Source of the DNA: Ruminococcus flavefaciens 007c
GTDB lineage: Bacteria > Bacillota > Clostridia > Oscillospirales > Ruminococcaceae
Direction of reading: 5' to 3'
Assembly: GCF_000571935.1 (NCBI RefSeq)
Contig: NZ_ATAX01000003.1
Coordinates: 91,040 to 155,039 of the forward strand
Length of the DNA stretch: 64,000 nucleotides
In this document: positions 24,643 through 32,769 of the stretch, piece after piece
Numbering within the stretch: position 1 is the first letter of the stretch
Layout of the letters: every line of letters starts with the position of its first letter
The notes under the pieces: generated by a model
Seen by the model: the letters and a program-made list of their open reading frames with translations, nothing else
Databases searched by the model: none
What the model was told of the DNA's origin: nothing
Program-made: the position numbers and the translations under genes

Positions 24643-26895
24643 TTGAAAGGATTTGCGGAAAATCTCAAATCTATCATCATTATCCTGCTTGTTGTGCTGC
24701 TGGCTCTGCTCAGCTCGCTACGTCTGATGCGTATACAGGTCGTAGGCGATAAGACCATCGAAGCTCCTCAGGTATATGAGCCGGGTACTCTGACCTATAC
24801 CAAGGGCATCAAGGCCACCAGAGGCGAGATACTCGATTTCAACGGCAATACCATCGTAACCAACGACGCCCGCACCGATCTGGTGCTTCAGATGGCGTTC
24901 TTCCCAACCGATCTTCAGGAGGGCAACAAGGCACTGCTCGGTATATACCGCGCTCTTGAGGAAAGAGGATACAAATTCAAGGAAAGTATCCCCATCTCAT
25001 TCAGCAAGCCCTATATTTTCAAATCAAAAGACACTGAGGAGCTCATATCAGACCTTAACCTCAATGTTTATGCTACTGCCGAAAACTGTATCGACAAGCT
25101 CATATCCGATTACGAGATTGACGATAAGTATACCGACGAGGAAAAACGTATCATTGCAGGTATGCGCTATCAGATGATCGACAAGGACTTCTCATACAGC
25201 AACGATCTCCTCCTTGCAGAGGGTGTTGACGAGCAGACTGTCATAGATCTGAAGGAAATGGGCAACTTTTACCGCGGTATCGAGGCTGTTGATGCCTCAG
25301 ACCGAAAGATCGTCCGCGGCGATATCCTCCCCCATGAGATAGGAACTGTCGGTCCTATCTACGCTGAGGAATACGATGAACTCAAGAACAAGGGCTATAG
25401 CTATAACGACGTCCTCGGTAAAAGCGGCATCGAAGCTGCCATGGAAACTCCCCTGAGAGGCATTAACGGCGAGGAACAGATAGCTGTCAAGGACGGCAAG
25501 GTCCGCGACATAAAGACTATTACCGAAGCAACCTCGGGTGAGACCGTAAAGCTCACCGTTGACGGCGTATACCAGCTGAAATTGCAGAATATCCTTGATA
25601 ATTTCCTGAACAATACCTTCCCTTCCATCAATCCCAAGCCCTGGCTGCTCAAGGGCAACTGCGGCGCTATCTGCGTTCTGGACGCAAGAACAGGCGCTGT
25701 AAAGGGTATGGCTACTGCTCCCACATATAATCTCAAGGACTATTCCGAGAATTATGACTACTTCCTTCAGGCAAAGGATTCGCCCCTTGTAAACCGATGC
25801 AGCTACGGTCTTTACCGTCCCGGCTCCACATTCAAGACCGTAACAGCTACGGCTGCTCTCAATGAAAAGGTCGTTACAGGCGGTACTCCTCTGGTATGTA
25901 CCATGGGATATGACTTCTACGGAACACACTACTCCTGTACAGGTCTCCACGGAAATATAACTATGCGCCACGCTATCGAGGTATCCTGCAACAGCTATTT
26001 CTATGAAGTCTCGAAAAGGCTTGGCATTGATAATATCACAAAGTACGCAAAGCTCTACGGTCTTGGCTCCGCTACGGGTATCGAAACAGGAGATGCCCCG
26101 GGTTATCTCTGTAACCCCGAGACCTTCGCAGAACACGGCCAGCCCTGGTACGTAGGTTACGTTATCCAGGCAGGTATCGGTAACCAGGACTGTGGTATGA
26201 CGCCCCTTCAGATGGCTGTTGTCGCAAGTACCATAGGTAACCGCGGTATCAGATACCAGCCCTATCTGGTGGACAGCTATTACAGCTACGGTTCGGGAAG
26301 CCTCATAAAGAAGACCGAACCCACTATCGCAAACAAGATAGAGCTTACCACTCCCGACCTCTATGATTATATCGTCGGCGGTATGATCGATGCCTCACAT
26401 AATATGCCCGCAAAATACTCCCTCAGCGACCTTGGCTTCGATGTTGCCATAAAGACAGGTACTCCTCAGACAGGCCGTAGCCTTGACGAGCAGAACTCCT
26501 TCTTCATCGGGTTTGCTCCCGCAAATAATCCTGAGATTGCCTTCGCAGGTGTTGTGGAGAGCGGTGAGTACTCAAAGTACATGATCCGCGATCTTATCCT
26601 GGCATATCAGGAATGCTACGGACTTAACGGCGTCAAGCCCACAAAGCAGAAGCTTCCCGAGGAAGTACGTCCTGTTCTCACAACTACTACAGCAACCACG
26701 ACAACTACTACAATATCTACAACAACAACTACCACAGCTTATATCGAAGAGAGCTCAGAACCCTATTCAGAGCCCGCTTCGGAAGCTCCCTTAGAGCCCT
26801 GGACAGAATATCCTGCTTCAGTGCCCACAGAGACCACTCCCCCTTACGATCCGAACGGCTACAACGCCGAGGCTTCTCAGGAGCCTGATCAGTAA
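24643..26895 (+). CDS. mrdA: Penicillin-binding protein 2 (elongasome transpeptidase)
   Basis: 750 residues, TTG start with GGAGG 6 bp upstream. One membrane anchor (about 9-28), a dimerisation domain (TRGEILDFNGN near 61-71) and a transpeptidase domain with Ser-x2-Lys at about residue 395 (PGSTFK), SCNSY near 449 and KTG near 605. Placement after mreBCD marks it as the elongation PBP. Unusual is the C-terminal tail after about 675: a run of threonines (about 680-705) followed by a Pro/Glu/Ser-rich stretch, like the linkers of cellulosomal proteins. Confidence 0.94.
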   Translation: MKGFAENLKSIIIILLVVLLALLSSLRLMRIQVVGDKTIEAPQVYEPGTLTYTKGIKATRGEILDFNGNTIVTNDARTDLVLQMAFFPTDLQEGNKALLGIYRALEERGYKFKESIPISFSKPYIFKSKDTEELISDLNLNVYATAENCIDKLISDYEIDDKYTDEEKRIIAGMRYQMIDKDFSYSNDLLLAEGVDEQTVIDLKEMGNFYRGIEAVDASDRKIVRGDILPHEIGTVGPIYAEEYDELKNKGYSYNDVLGKSGIEAAMETPLRGINGEEQIAVKDGKVRDIKTITEATSGETVKLTVDGVYQLKLQNILDNFLNNTFPSINPKPWLLKGNCGAICVLDARTGAVKGMATAPTYNLKDYSENYDYFLQAKDSPLVNRCSYGLYRPGSTFKTVTATAALNEKVVTGGTPLVCTMGYDFYGTHYSCTGLHGNITMRHAIEVSCNSYFYEVSKRLGIDNITKYAKLYGLGSATGIETGDAPGYLCNPETFAEHGQPWYVGYVIQAGIGNQDCGMTPLQMAVVASTIGNRGIRYQPYLVDSYYSYGSGSLIKKTEPTIANKIELTTPDLYDYIVGGMIDASHNMPAKYSLSDLGFDVAIKTGTPQTGRSLDEQNSFFIGFAPANNPEIAFAGVVESGEYSKYMIRDLILAYQECYGLNGVKPTKQKLPEEVRPVLTTTTATTTTTTISTTTTTTAYIEESSEPYSEPASEAPLEPWTEYPASVPTETTPPYDPNGYNAEASQEPDQ

Positions 26896-26904
26896 TAGCT
26901 CACC

Positions 26905-26946
26905 AAGCCGCAGCCTTTCCTGTATACGAAAGACGCTGCGGCTTTC
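26905..26946 (+). terminator. Terminator of the mre-PBP2 operon
   Basis: AGCCGCAGC (26906-26914) pairs with GCTGCGGCT (26935-26943), followed by TTCT. The loop is long (20 nt) and the T-run weak, but it lies directly after the PBP2 stop. Confidence 0.65.
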
Positions 26947-26981
26947 TGCGCCTTCTGTAAATGGGATAAAAACAGCACTTT

Positions 26982-27041
26982 TTCAACGGAAAACCATTGA
27001 ATTTCAGAAAAGCACATCTCGGTTTCTCTCTTATGCACAAA
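26982..27041 (+). repeat. Two-copy intergenic element, copy A
   Basis: Sixty bases that match the minus strand at 47245-47186 at about 49 of 60 positions by hand count. The core contains AAAACCATTGAATTTC and ends in TGCACAAA. The 5' part has an imperfect dyad (TTCAACGG-AAAA-CCATTGAA). Just beyond, TGCACAA (27034-27040) can pair with TTGTGCA (27057-27063). The copy lies between the PBP2 terminator and the M23 gene. Nature unknown. Confidence 0.7.
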
Positions 27042-27147
27042 TAATTCCCCAAGTTCTTGTGCAGTTATTACAATGTACTCGGACAGCCTTTGTTCGCTTA
27101 TGTATATTTTCCGATTTTATGACAAGAATAATTTCGGAGGTGTTAGT

Positions 27148-27933
27148 GTGAATAAAAACGAACTGACCGATAAAAAACACGGAAAAGGCTCAAGGGGCTT
27201 CTATGCTGCCCTTGGCATAAGCGCTCTCATGATCGGGACTGCCTGCATTTTTGCTCATAAACAGGGCGACAGACTCCCCGACAACAAGCCCGTCGAAAAC
27301 AATTTTCCCATTGTGACGGAGGTACCTGTAAACAAACGTGCCACCAACATACCAAAGGCTACCGCTCCAGTCCGCAAAACAGAGCCTGCGGCTGAAACAA
27401 GACCTGTACAGACTGAAGCTCCCGCCATACCTGCGGCTGAGGCTGCTGCAAAGGCGCCATTTGAAGTTGACAGCAGCTTCACTGAACATTCCGCAGAAGC
27501 TGCCGCGGAGACTTCCGTGACTTCCGTTCATGCTCCCCTGGCGGACATAGGCAATATCCTCGCACCGTTCAGTGAAGGTGAGCTTGTAAAGAACGAGACC
27601 ACAGGCACATGGCAGACTCATAACGGTACCGACATCGCCGCTGAAGTTGGAGCCGACGTATATGCCACCCTGAGCGGTGAGGTGGCTTACGTGAAAAACG
27701 ATCCCCTCTGGGGCGTGAGCGTTGTCCTTGACCACAAGAACGGTTATACCACAAAATACTGCGGTCTGGGCTCCGACCTTGCAGTACAGCAGGGTGATAC
27801 CGTTGAAAGCGGCAGCCTTATCGGAGCTGTGGGTGAAACTGCGGATATAGAAAGCTCCGTACCAGCCCATCTGCATATCGAAATGACTCACAACGGCTCA
27901 TTCATTGATCCGCTGTCCCTTATGGAGCACTGA
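27148..27933 (+). CDS. M23-family peptidase, SpoIIQ-like
   Basis: 261 residues from GTG 27148, which has GGAGGTG upstream; the frame is open to 27073 but without a ribosome site. Cytoplasmic basic tail, one membrane helix (about 18-38), a Pro/Ala/Thr/Glu-rich linker, and a LytM (M23) domain (about 150-260). The zinc ligands look intact: HNGTD (His and Asp of the HxxxD motif) and HLH near the end, so it may be an active endopeptidase. Size and topology resemble clostridial SpoIIQ, which keeps the HxxxD motif that B. subtilis SpoIIQ has lost. A vegetative M23 protein is the alternative. Confidence 0.85.
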   Translation: MNKNELTDKKHGKGSRGFYAALGISALMIGTACIFAHKQGDRLPDNKPVENNFPIVTEVPVNKRATNIPKATAPVRKTEPAAETRPVQTEAPAIPAAEAAAKAPFEVDSSFTEHSAEAAAETSVTSVHAPLADIGNILAPFSEGELVKNETTGTWQTHNGTDIAAEVGADVYATLSGEVAYVKNDPLWGVSVVLDHKNGYTTKYCGLGSDLAVQQGDTVESGSLIGAVGETADIESSVPAHLHIEMTHNGSFIDPLSLMEH

Positions 27934-27949
27934 TGCTATAACGCAAAAA

Positions 27950-27985
27950 GGTCCGGAAACAGCCTTATGCCGCTTCCGGACCTAT
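27950..27985. terminator. Bidirectional terminator
   Basis: GGTCCGGAA (27950-27958) pairs with TTCCGGACC (27974-27982). T-rich sequence follows on the plus strand and CTTTTTGCG on the minus strand; it separates two convergent genes. Confidence 0.85.
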
Positions 27986-27990
27986 ATTTT

Positions 27991-28320
27991 TTATCTTGGC
28001 GGAAGGAAGAAATTCAAAGCATTTACAAACTTCATAACATTTCCTTCATTTCTTGACTTTGCCGCTAACTCTGTACCCAGATTTGACGAGCTCCTGATAT
28101 TAACGCCTGTCTTTCCGTCAGGAAGAACTCCCAGCGCTACATCAACTACCTCGCCCCAGGTCAAGAGTGACATACCTGTACTGAACTGTACACGGTAATT
28201 CTGTCTGTCCGCCTTTTTGAGCTTCAGCTTATTCTGTGAAGCTGCACGCATTACAGCGTCAAGAACCGCATTTATATCATAATTATAGACATAACTCTGC
28301 TCAAAATGTCCCCAAGCCAT
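27991..28320 (-). CDS. Uncharacterised small protein
   Basis: 109 residues, no signal peptide or membrane helix. It starts MAWGHFEQSYVYNYD and looks like an alpha/beta fold of about 100 residues with a basic middle (KLKLKKADRQNYRV) and an amphipathic C-terminal helix. I do not recognise the family. It follows the aldolase gene by 17 bp on the same strand and precedes a shared terminator. Confidence 0.75.
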   Translation of the reverse strand: MAWGHFEQSYVYNYDINAVLDAVMRAASQNKLKLKKADRQNYRVQFSTGMSLLTWGEVVDVALGVLPDGKTGVNIRSSSNLGTELAAKSRNEGNVMKFVNALNFFLPPR

Positions 28321-28337
28321 AATTTATCTCCAAAGGA

Positions 28338-29201
28338 TCAAGCCTTGTTAACGCTTCCGAAGAGCTCCATCTTCTCCTTGACCTTAGCCTTGATAGCCTC
28401 AACACCGGGTGCGAGAAGCTTTCTGGGATCGAAGCCCTTGCCCTGCTTGTCCTTGCCAGCCTCTACATAGCCTCTTGTAGCCTCAGCAAATACGAGCTGA
28501 CACTCTGTATTAACATTGATCTTTGCAACGCCAAGTGAGATAGCCTTTGTGATCATGTCATCAGGGATACCTGTACCGCCGTGGAGTACGAGAGGCATCT
28601 CGCCAACAGCCTTGTTAACAGCCTCAAGAGTCTCAAAGCTGAGTCCTTCCCAGTTGTCAGGATATACGCCGTGGATATTACCGATACCTGCTGCAAGGAA
28701 ATCAACGCCGAGATCAGCGATCATCTTGCACTCAGCAGGATCTGCGCACTCGCCCTTACCGATAACACCGTCCTCTTCACCGCCGATAGCACCTACCTCA
28801 GCCTCAATGGAAAGACCAAGATTGTGAGCAGCATTTACGAGCTCTGTAGTCTTTGCAACGTTCTCGTCGATGGGGAAGTGTGAACCGTCGAACATGATAG
28901 ATGTAAAGCCTGCCTTGATGCACTTATAGCAAGCCTCGTATGAACCGTGGTCAAGGTGAAGTGCAACAGGTACTGTAATACCGAGAGACTTGTCCATAGC
29001 TGCAACCATAGCTGCTACTGTCTCAAAACCGCACATATACTTGCCTGCTCCCTCAGATACACCAAGGATAACAGGTGAATTGCACTCCTGAGCTGTAAGG
29101 AGAATAGCCTTAGTCCACTCGAGGTTGTTGATATTGAACTGACCTACTGCGTATTTGCCTGCTCTTGCTTTCTTGAGCATTTCTGAAGCTGAAGTTAACA
29201 T
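28338..29201 (-). CDS. fba: Class II fructose-1,6-bisphosphate aldolase
   Basis: 287 residues. Zn-dependent aldolase of glycolysis/gluconeogenesis. Motifs: YAVGQFNINNLEW, ALHLDHGSYEACYKC (zinc His), FDGSHFPIDEN, and the glycine-rich phosphate loop VLHGGTGIP with INVNTEC. Its codon use looks strongly biased, as expected for a highly expressed gene. It has a near-consensus promoter. Confidence 0.96.
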   Translation of the reverse strand: MLTSASEMLKKARAGKYAVGQFNINNLEWTKAILLTAQECNSPVILGVSEGAGKYMCGFETVAAMVAAMDKSLGITVPVALHLDHGSYEACYKCIKAGFTSIMFDGSHFPIDENVAKTTELVNAAHNLGLSIEAEVGAIGGEEDGVIGKGECADPAECKMIADLGVDFLAAGIGNIHGVYPDNWEGLSFETLEAVNKAVGEMPLVLHGGTGIPDDMITKAISLGVAKINVNTECQLVFAEATRGYVEAGKDKQGKGFDPRKLLAPGVEAIKAKVKEKMELFGSVNKA

Positions 29202-29255
29202 AGTTATAATTCCTCCTGAGAATTCATTTACGGGGATCTTGACCCCATCGTTAAT

Positions 29256-29284
29256 ATTATATCATAGCTTGCTTTGAATTGCAA
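29256..29284 (-). promoter_or_regulatory. Promoter of fba
   Basis: Minus strand: -35 TTGCAA (29279-29284), 17-bp spacer, -10 TATAAT (29256-29261). Confidence 0.75.
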
Positions 29285-29353
29285 GAGTTTAACAAAAATT
29301 TAGCAATAAAAGCCCAGAGCGTGCGGATCTGACCGCCCGCGAATTTATCATAG

Positions 29354-29689
29354 TTATTCTTCTGCGGAATTCCCGGCTTCGTCGTTATTATCCTCAGAAA
29401 CTATATCGCCCGGATCTTCCTCAGCTAAGTCAGGAAATCTTTTTTCCATGACAGTTGTTACTGTATACATATTTGAACGCATGAGATCAATGTTCTCGCA
29501 CATATCACCAACTGCATACAGAACCAAGCTTGTTACCCACGCAGACAGTATGGTAATTGGTATTATCAGTAATCCTGAAGCATCTGTCTGAGAAGCAACA
29601 TATATCCCATCAATAGTTCCACATACGACTATCAGCCAGAATAAACCCTTTGCTGTGATTTTTAGTTTTTCACCTGCATTTTTAAACAT
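29354..29689 (-). CDS. Small two-helix membrane protein
   Basis: 111 residues: basic N-terminus, two membrane segments (about 13-31 and 39-62) and a cytoplasmic-type acidic tail rich in Asp/Glu/Asn. No family recognised. The Shine-Dalgarno GGAGGTACTG precedes the ATG. It stands alone between fba and the Bfd-like gene. Confidence 0.7.
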   Translation of the reverse strand: MFKNAGEKLKITAKGLFWLIVVCGTIDGIYVASQTDASGLLIIPITILSAWVTSLVLYAVGDMCENIDLMRSNMYTVTTVMEKRFPDLAEEDPGDIVSEDNNDEAGNSAEE

Positions 29690-29782
29690 AAACAGTACCT
29701 CCGATAATTATAGTAACAGTATAGATCAGTTTATAACAATTTGTAGGATAAATGCTGAAACAGGGAGTTGTGCAATATTGAA

Positions 29783-29805
29783 AAAGGCGGATAATATCCG
29801 CCTTT
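29783..29805 (-). terminator. Terminator of the murL-murD operon
   Basis: Near-perfect palindrome GGCGGATA-A-TATCCGCC (29786-29802) followed on the minus strand by TTTTT, just after the Bfd-like stop. Confidence 0.85.
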
Positions 29806-29807
29806 AA

Positions 29808-30005
29808 TCAAGCCATCATTATTTCCGATATAACTTTCATTATGTCATCGTGACAACCGCCGCAGCCTGTTGAACAGTGGGTAGCTTCCTGAACCTTGTC
29901 AAATAACGCCACAACGTCTGTCAGCTGCTCGTTATCATGAAGTGCGTCCTCAACATCGAAATATGTAACTCCCATGCAGTGGCATATCTCATAGTTTTCT
30001 TTCAT
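29808..30005 (-). CDS. Bfd-like [2Fe-2S] domain protein
   Basis: 65 residues with four cysteines in the pattern CHC near residue 8 and CSTGCGGC near residue 47, matching the [2Fe-2S]-binding fold of bacterioferritin-associated ferredoxin and of NifU/NirB middle domains. ATG 30005 has AAGGAG upstream; an in-frame ATG 8 codons earlier overlaps the murD stop and is less likely. As the last gene of the regulator-murL-murD operon it may serve redox or iron handling; the partner is unknown. Confidence 0.85.
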   Translation of the reverse strand: MKENYEICHCMGVTYFDVEDALHDNEQLTDVVALFDKVQEATHCSTGCGGCHDDIMKVISEIMMA

Positions 30006-30025
30006 ATACTTATGCTCCTTCCGTA

Positions 30026-31369
30026 TCATTCAAGTCCTGCGACAAGCTTCTTGAAGGCATCGCCGCGCTCCTCGAAATTCTTGAATATACCGTAGCTTGC
30101 AGCCGCAGGTGACATCACACAGCTCTTGCCCTCGGGAGTTATCTCCGCGGCAAGCTTTACTGCGTCTTCAAGGTGATCTGCGTAATATACCCTGGACTTG
30201 TCTTTGAAATCGTCCTTTGCCTGTATCATATCGTACACGCGCTTTCCCGAAGCTTCCATACAAATAACTTTCACGTTGAAGTCAGCGAGGAAGTCAACAA
30301 GTGAGGTATAGTCGATCCCCCTGTCCATTCCGCCGATGAGTATCGTTCCTGCACCGGGGACGCTCTGCAATGCCGATATTGCCGTAGCACAGGCAGTTGA
30401 GATAGAGTCGTCATACCAGCGTATGCCGCGTACCGTATCCACATATTCAAGACGGTGAGACAGAGGCTCAAAGGTGCAGAGCGCTTCTGTGAACTCATTC
30501 TCGTCCATGTACATCATGGCAATGTAGTAAGCAACTGCGATATTGTAATGATTATGCACGCCCAGGAGCTTTATCCTGTCCACAGGTATGACATAGGGGT
30601 CTCCGTAATAAATCACCCCGTCCTTTACGTACACATCCGCACTTTTATCCTTATCCGAAACGGTATAGGTATGCCATGTATTATACTCCTTGGGAGCTAT
30701 ATCCGAATTTATCAGCAGATCATCCTCGGAATTCTGGTGAAGATAGATGTTCTTCTTGGCATTGTAATAGTTCTCAAGGGTGCCGTAGTGATCCAGATGC
30801 TCCTCGTAGAGATTGAGGAATATGGCATATTTCGGTGATACCGTCATATACTCCAGCTGATGGCAGGAGAGCTCGCATACCACGACAGTATTCTCCTCCA
30901 TGCCCTCGGCTATGTCAAAGACGGGTATGCCGATATTTCCTGCAATGCGACAGTCAACTCCATTCTCATGGAGAACGTGATATATAAGCGAGGTTACGGT
31001 GCTTTTTCCCTTTGTGCCGGTGATACCGATTATCTGCTCGCGGAAGCACTCAAAGAACACCTGCGTCTCACAGGTTATATAGCATGAAAGCTCGGAAAGA
31101 GGCTTTTCAAGGACAATGCCCGGACTTTTGAATACCATGTCAAAACGGTCGAGACAGCTCTGATAGTCCTTTCCGCATATGAGCTCCACACTTTCGGGGA
31201 GACCGTTTGCTTCGCGGTCAACATTGTTGAGATCGGCAATAGCCAGCGATGCCTGCGCACCATACTTCTCAAGTATCCTGTAAGTGGACTTGCCTTCCCT
31301 GCCGAAGCCCAGTATGCAGACCTTCTTTCCGTTGGTATATTGGTTTATATAGTCGCTGAAATTATTCAA
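30026..31369 (-). CDS. murD: UDP-N-acetylmuramoylalanine--glutamate ligase (MurD family)
   Basis: 447 residues, Mur ligase fold. Motifs: KVCILGFGREGKST at the N-terminus, ATP loop GITGTKGKSTVTS (about 114-126), NLYEEHLDHYGT and the C-terminal DDSISTACATA. MurD adds Glu to UDP-MurNAc-L-Ala. The start overlaps the stop of a murL-type gene by 4 bp. In Xanthomonas the MurD paralogue next to MurL (MurD2) adds L-Glu, so this enzyme may prefer L- over D-glutamate; that is inference from context. Confidence 0.92.
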   Translation of the reverse strand: MNNFSDYINQYTNGKKVCILGFGREGKSTYRILEKYGAQASLAIADLNNVDREANGLPESVELICGKDYQSCLDRFDMVFKSPGIVLEKPLSELSCYITCETQVFFECFREQIIGITGTKGKSTVTSLIYHVLHENGVDCRIAGNIGIPVFDIAEGMEENTVVVCELSCHQLEYMTVSPKYAIFLNLYEEHLDHYGTLENYYNAKKNIYLHQNSEDDLLINSDIAPKEYNTWHTYTVSDKDKSADVYVKDGVIYYGDPYVIPVDRIKLLGVHNHYNIAVAYYIAMMYMDENEFTEALCTFEPLSHRLEYVDTVRGIRWYDDSISTACATAISALQSVPGAGTILIGGMDRGIDYTSLVDFLADFNVKVICMEASGKRVYDMIQAKDDFKDKSRVYYADHLEDAVKLAAEITPEGKSCVMSPAAASYGIFKNFEERGDAFKKLVAGLE

Positions 31370-32748
31370 AGCAGACGCTCCATTTCATTTTCAAGTATTT
31401 TCCTGAATTCATCAGGCAGCAGGTTCTCTTCATTGAAGGAACCGCAGCACTCCTTGTTGAGCGCGTCTATATCCTCAGGATGGTAAAGTCCTCTCAGCTT
31501 ATACTCCTCAAACAGCAGCGGGAGCTTCTCACCTTCCTGCTCTATTCTGCGTATTGCCAGAGATACTGCCAGATTTACCTCGTCTATACTTCCAACACAC
31601 TCAAAGGGTTTATGCTCCGACTGGCCTATGAGCTCGATGAAGTATTCGAGCATCTGGGGATCGTTGAGCATATCCTTGCCGAATACTTCCCTGAGCTCCT
31701 CAGTGCTGAGGAAGGGCGAGAGTATAAGGCTTACAAAAAGGCATTTCGGACAAGCTCCGCACCATATATCCGGTGATACCTTGCTGCCCAGATTGCAGCT
31801 CCTGAATACAGGAAGGTACTTCTTATGGGACACGAACATCTTTGCTATCTGGAACTCGGAAAGAGGACGCAGGAAGCTGAAGTAATACTGTCCCGTGCGG
31901 AGGTACTTCTCCTCATATTCATGGAAATCGCGTTCAAATTCAAAGCTTTTGGAATACTGGTGGTTAACGTCCTGTCCCACCACGGTACTCTCATTGGCAC
32001 TGGCCTCATTGGAAAGCACGATATACTTCAGGCCGTTGAGATAAGCGGTTATCTCCGCCGAAAATGCAACTATTGCAGAAAAGGGCGTATGTCCGTTGAT
32101 GAAGCCCTTTTCGTTGAGCTCCACAAGAGAACGGTCAAAATGGCGATGTGCGGTTATGAGTGCATTCTCGGGAAGTCCTGCCGCCTTGACTGTGCCGCTT
32201 ATGGAACGACGCTTATTTATGGAATAGCACAGGCAGTCCATACCCGAATTCATCAGAGTCTCCAGCGTGAGGGCTGAGTCCTTTCCGCCGCCTATAGGCA
32301 CGAGACAGCCCTTTGGATGGCGTACTCTGTCAGAAAGATAGCTCTTATAGCTGCCTGTGGAAACTATATTCACAAAGCTGTCGGGATCTGCCGAGATACC
32401 GTTGACAAAGAACAGCTCTCCCAGTCCCATGAACCATAGCTTTTTCCACCATTTCTTCTGATCGTCGCTGAGCTCTCCGCACTCCGCACGGAATTCGGGC
32501 GAGCAGGTCGCTTTCCAGTAGCTAACGGCTTCGGCCATACCCAGCGAAAATGCAAGTCTTTCAAAGATGAGATCGTCCTTTACAGAAACGCCCTTGGGCT
32601 TGCCGAAGGTCCAGCTGGGGCGGAACTCCGCAAGCCCCTCTATACGGAATTTGAAGCCTATCTCCACCGTCTCTGCTGTTTCGTTTATATTATAGGATCT
32701 ATAAGTAAAAACGGGATATTTCTCCCTGAATTTTTCAAACTTAGCCAT
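31366..32748 (-). CDS. murL: UDP-MurNAc-L-Ala-L-Glu epimerase, MurL family
   Basis: 460 residues. The layout fits MurL: an N-terminal region (about 1-145) with aromatic-rich strands (FTYRSYNIN, FRPSWTFGKPKG) and an ATP-binding PP-loop-like core, VPIGGGKDSALTLE at about 151-164, with a late Cys-rich motif WCGACPKC (about 336-343). MurL epimerises the terminal L-Glu of UDP-MurNAc-L-Ala-L-Glu to D-Glu using ATP. Overlap with a MurD-family gene by 4 bp strongly supports this over other PP-loop enzymes. No glutamate racemase is seen in the window. Confidence 0.82.
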   Translation of the reverse strand: MAKFEKFREKYPVFTYRSYNINETAETVEIGFKFRIEGLAEFRPSWTFGKPKGVSVKDDLIFERLAFSLGMAEAVSYWKATCSPEFRAECGELSDDQKKWWKKLWFMGLGELFFVNGISADPDSFVNIVSTGSYKSYLSDRVRHPKGCLVPIGGGKDSALTLETLMNSGMDCLCYSINKRRSISGTVKAAGLPENALITAHRHFDRSLVELNEKGFINGHTPFSAIVAFSAEITAYLNGLKYIVLSNEASANESTVVGQDVNHQYSKSFEFERDFHEYEEKYLRTGQYYFSFLRPLSEFQIAKMFVSHKKYLPVFRSCNLGSKVSPDIWCGACPKCLFVSLILSPFLSTEELREVFGKDMLNDPQMLEYFIELIGQSEHKPFECVGSIDEVNLAVSLAIRRIEQEGEKLPLLFEEYKLRGLYHPEDIDALNKECCGSFNEENLLPDEFRKILENEMERLL

Positions 32749-32769
32749 TGCTCTCCTCCGAAAAGTATG

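Noticed and set aside
25297..26136. Minus-strand frame of 279 codons
   Set aside because: Antisense of the PBP2 transpeptidase domain; no ribosome site.
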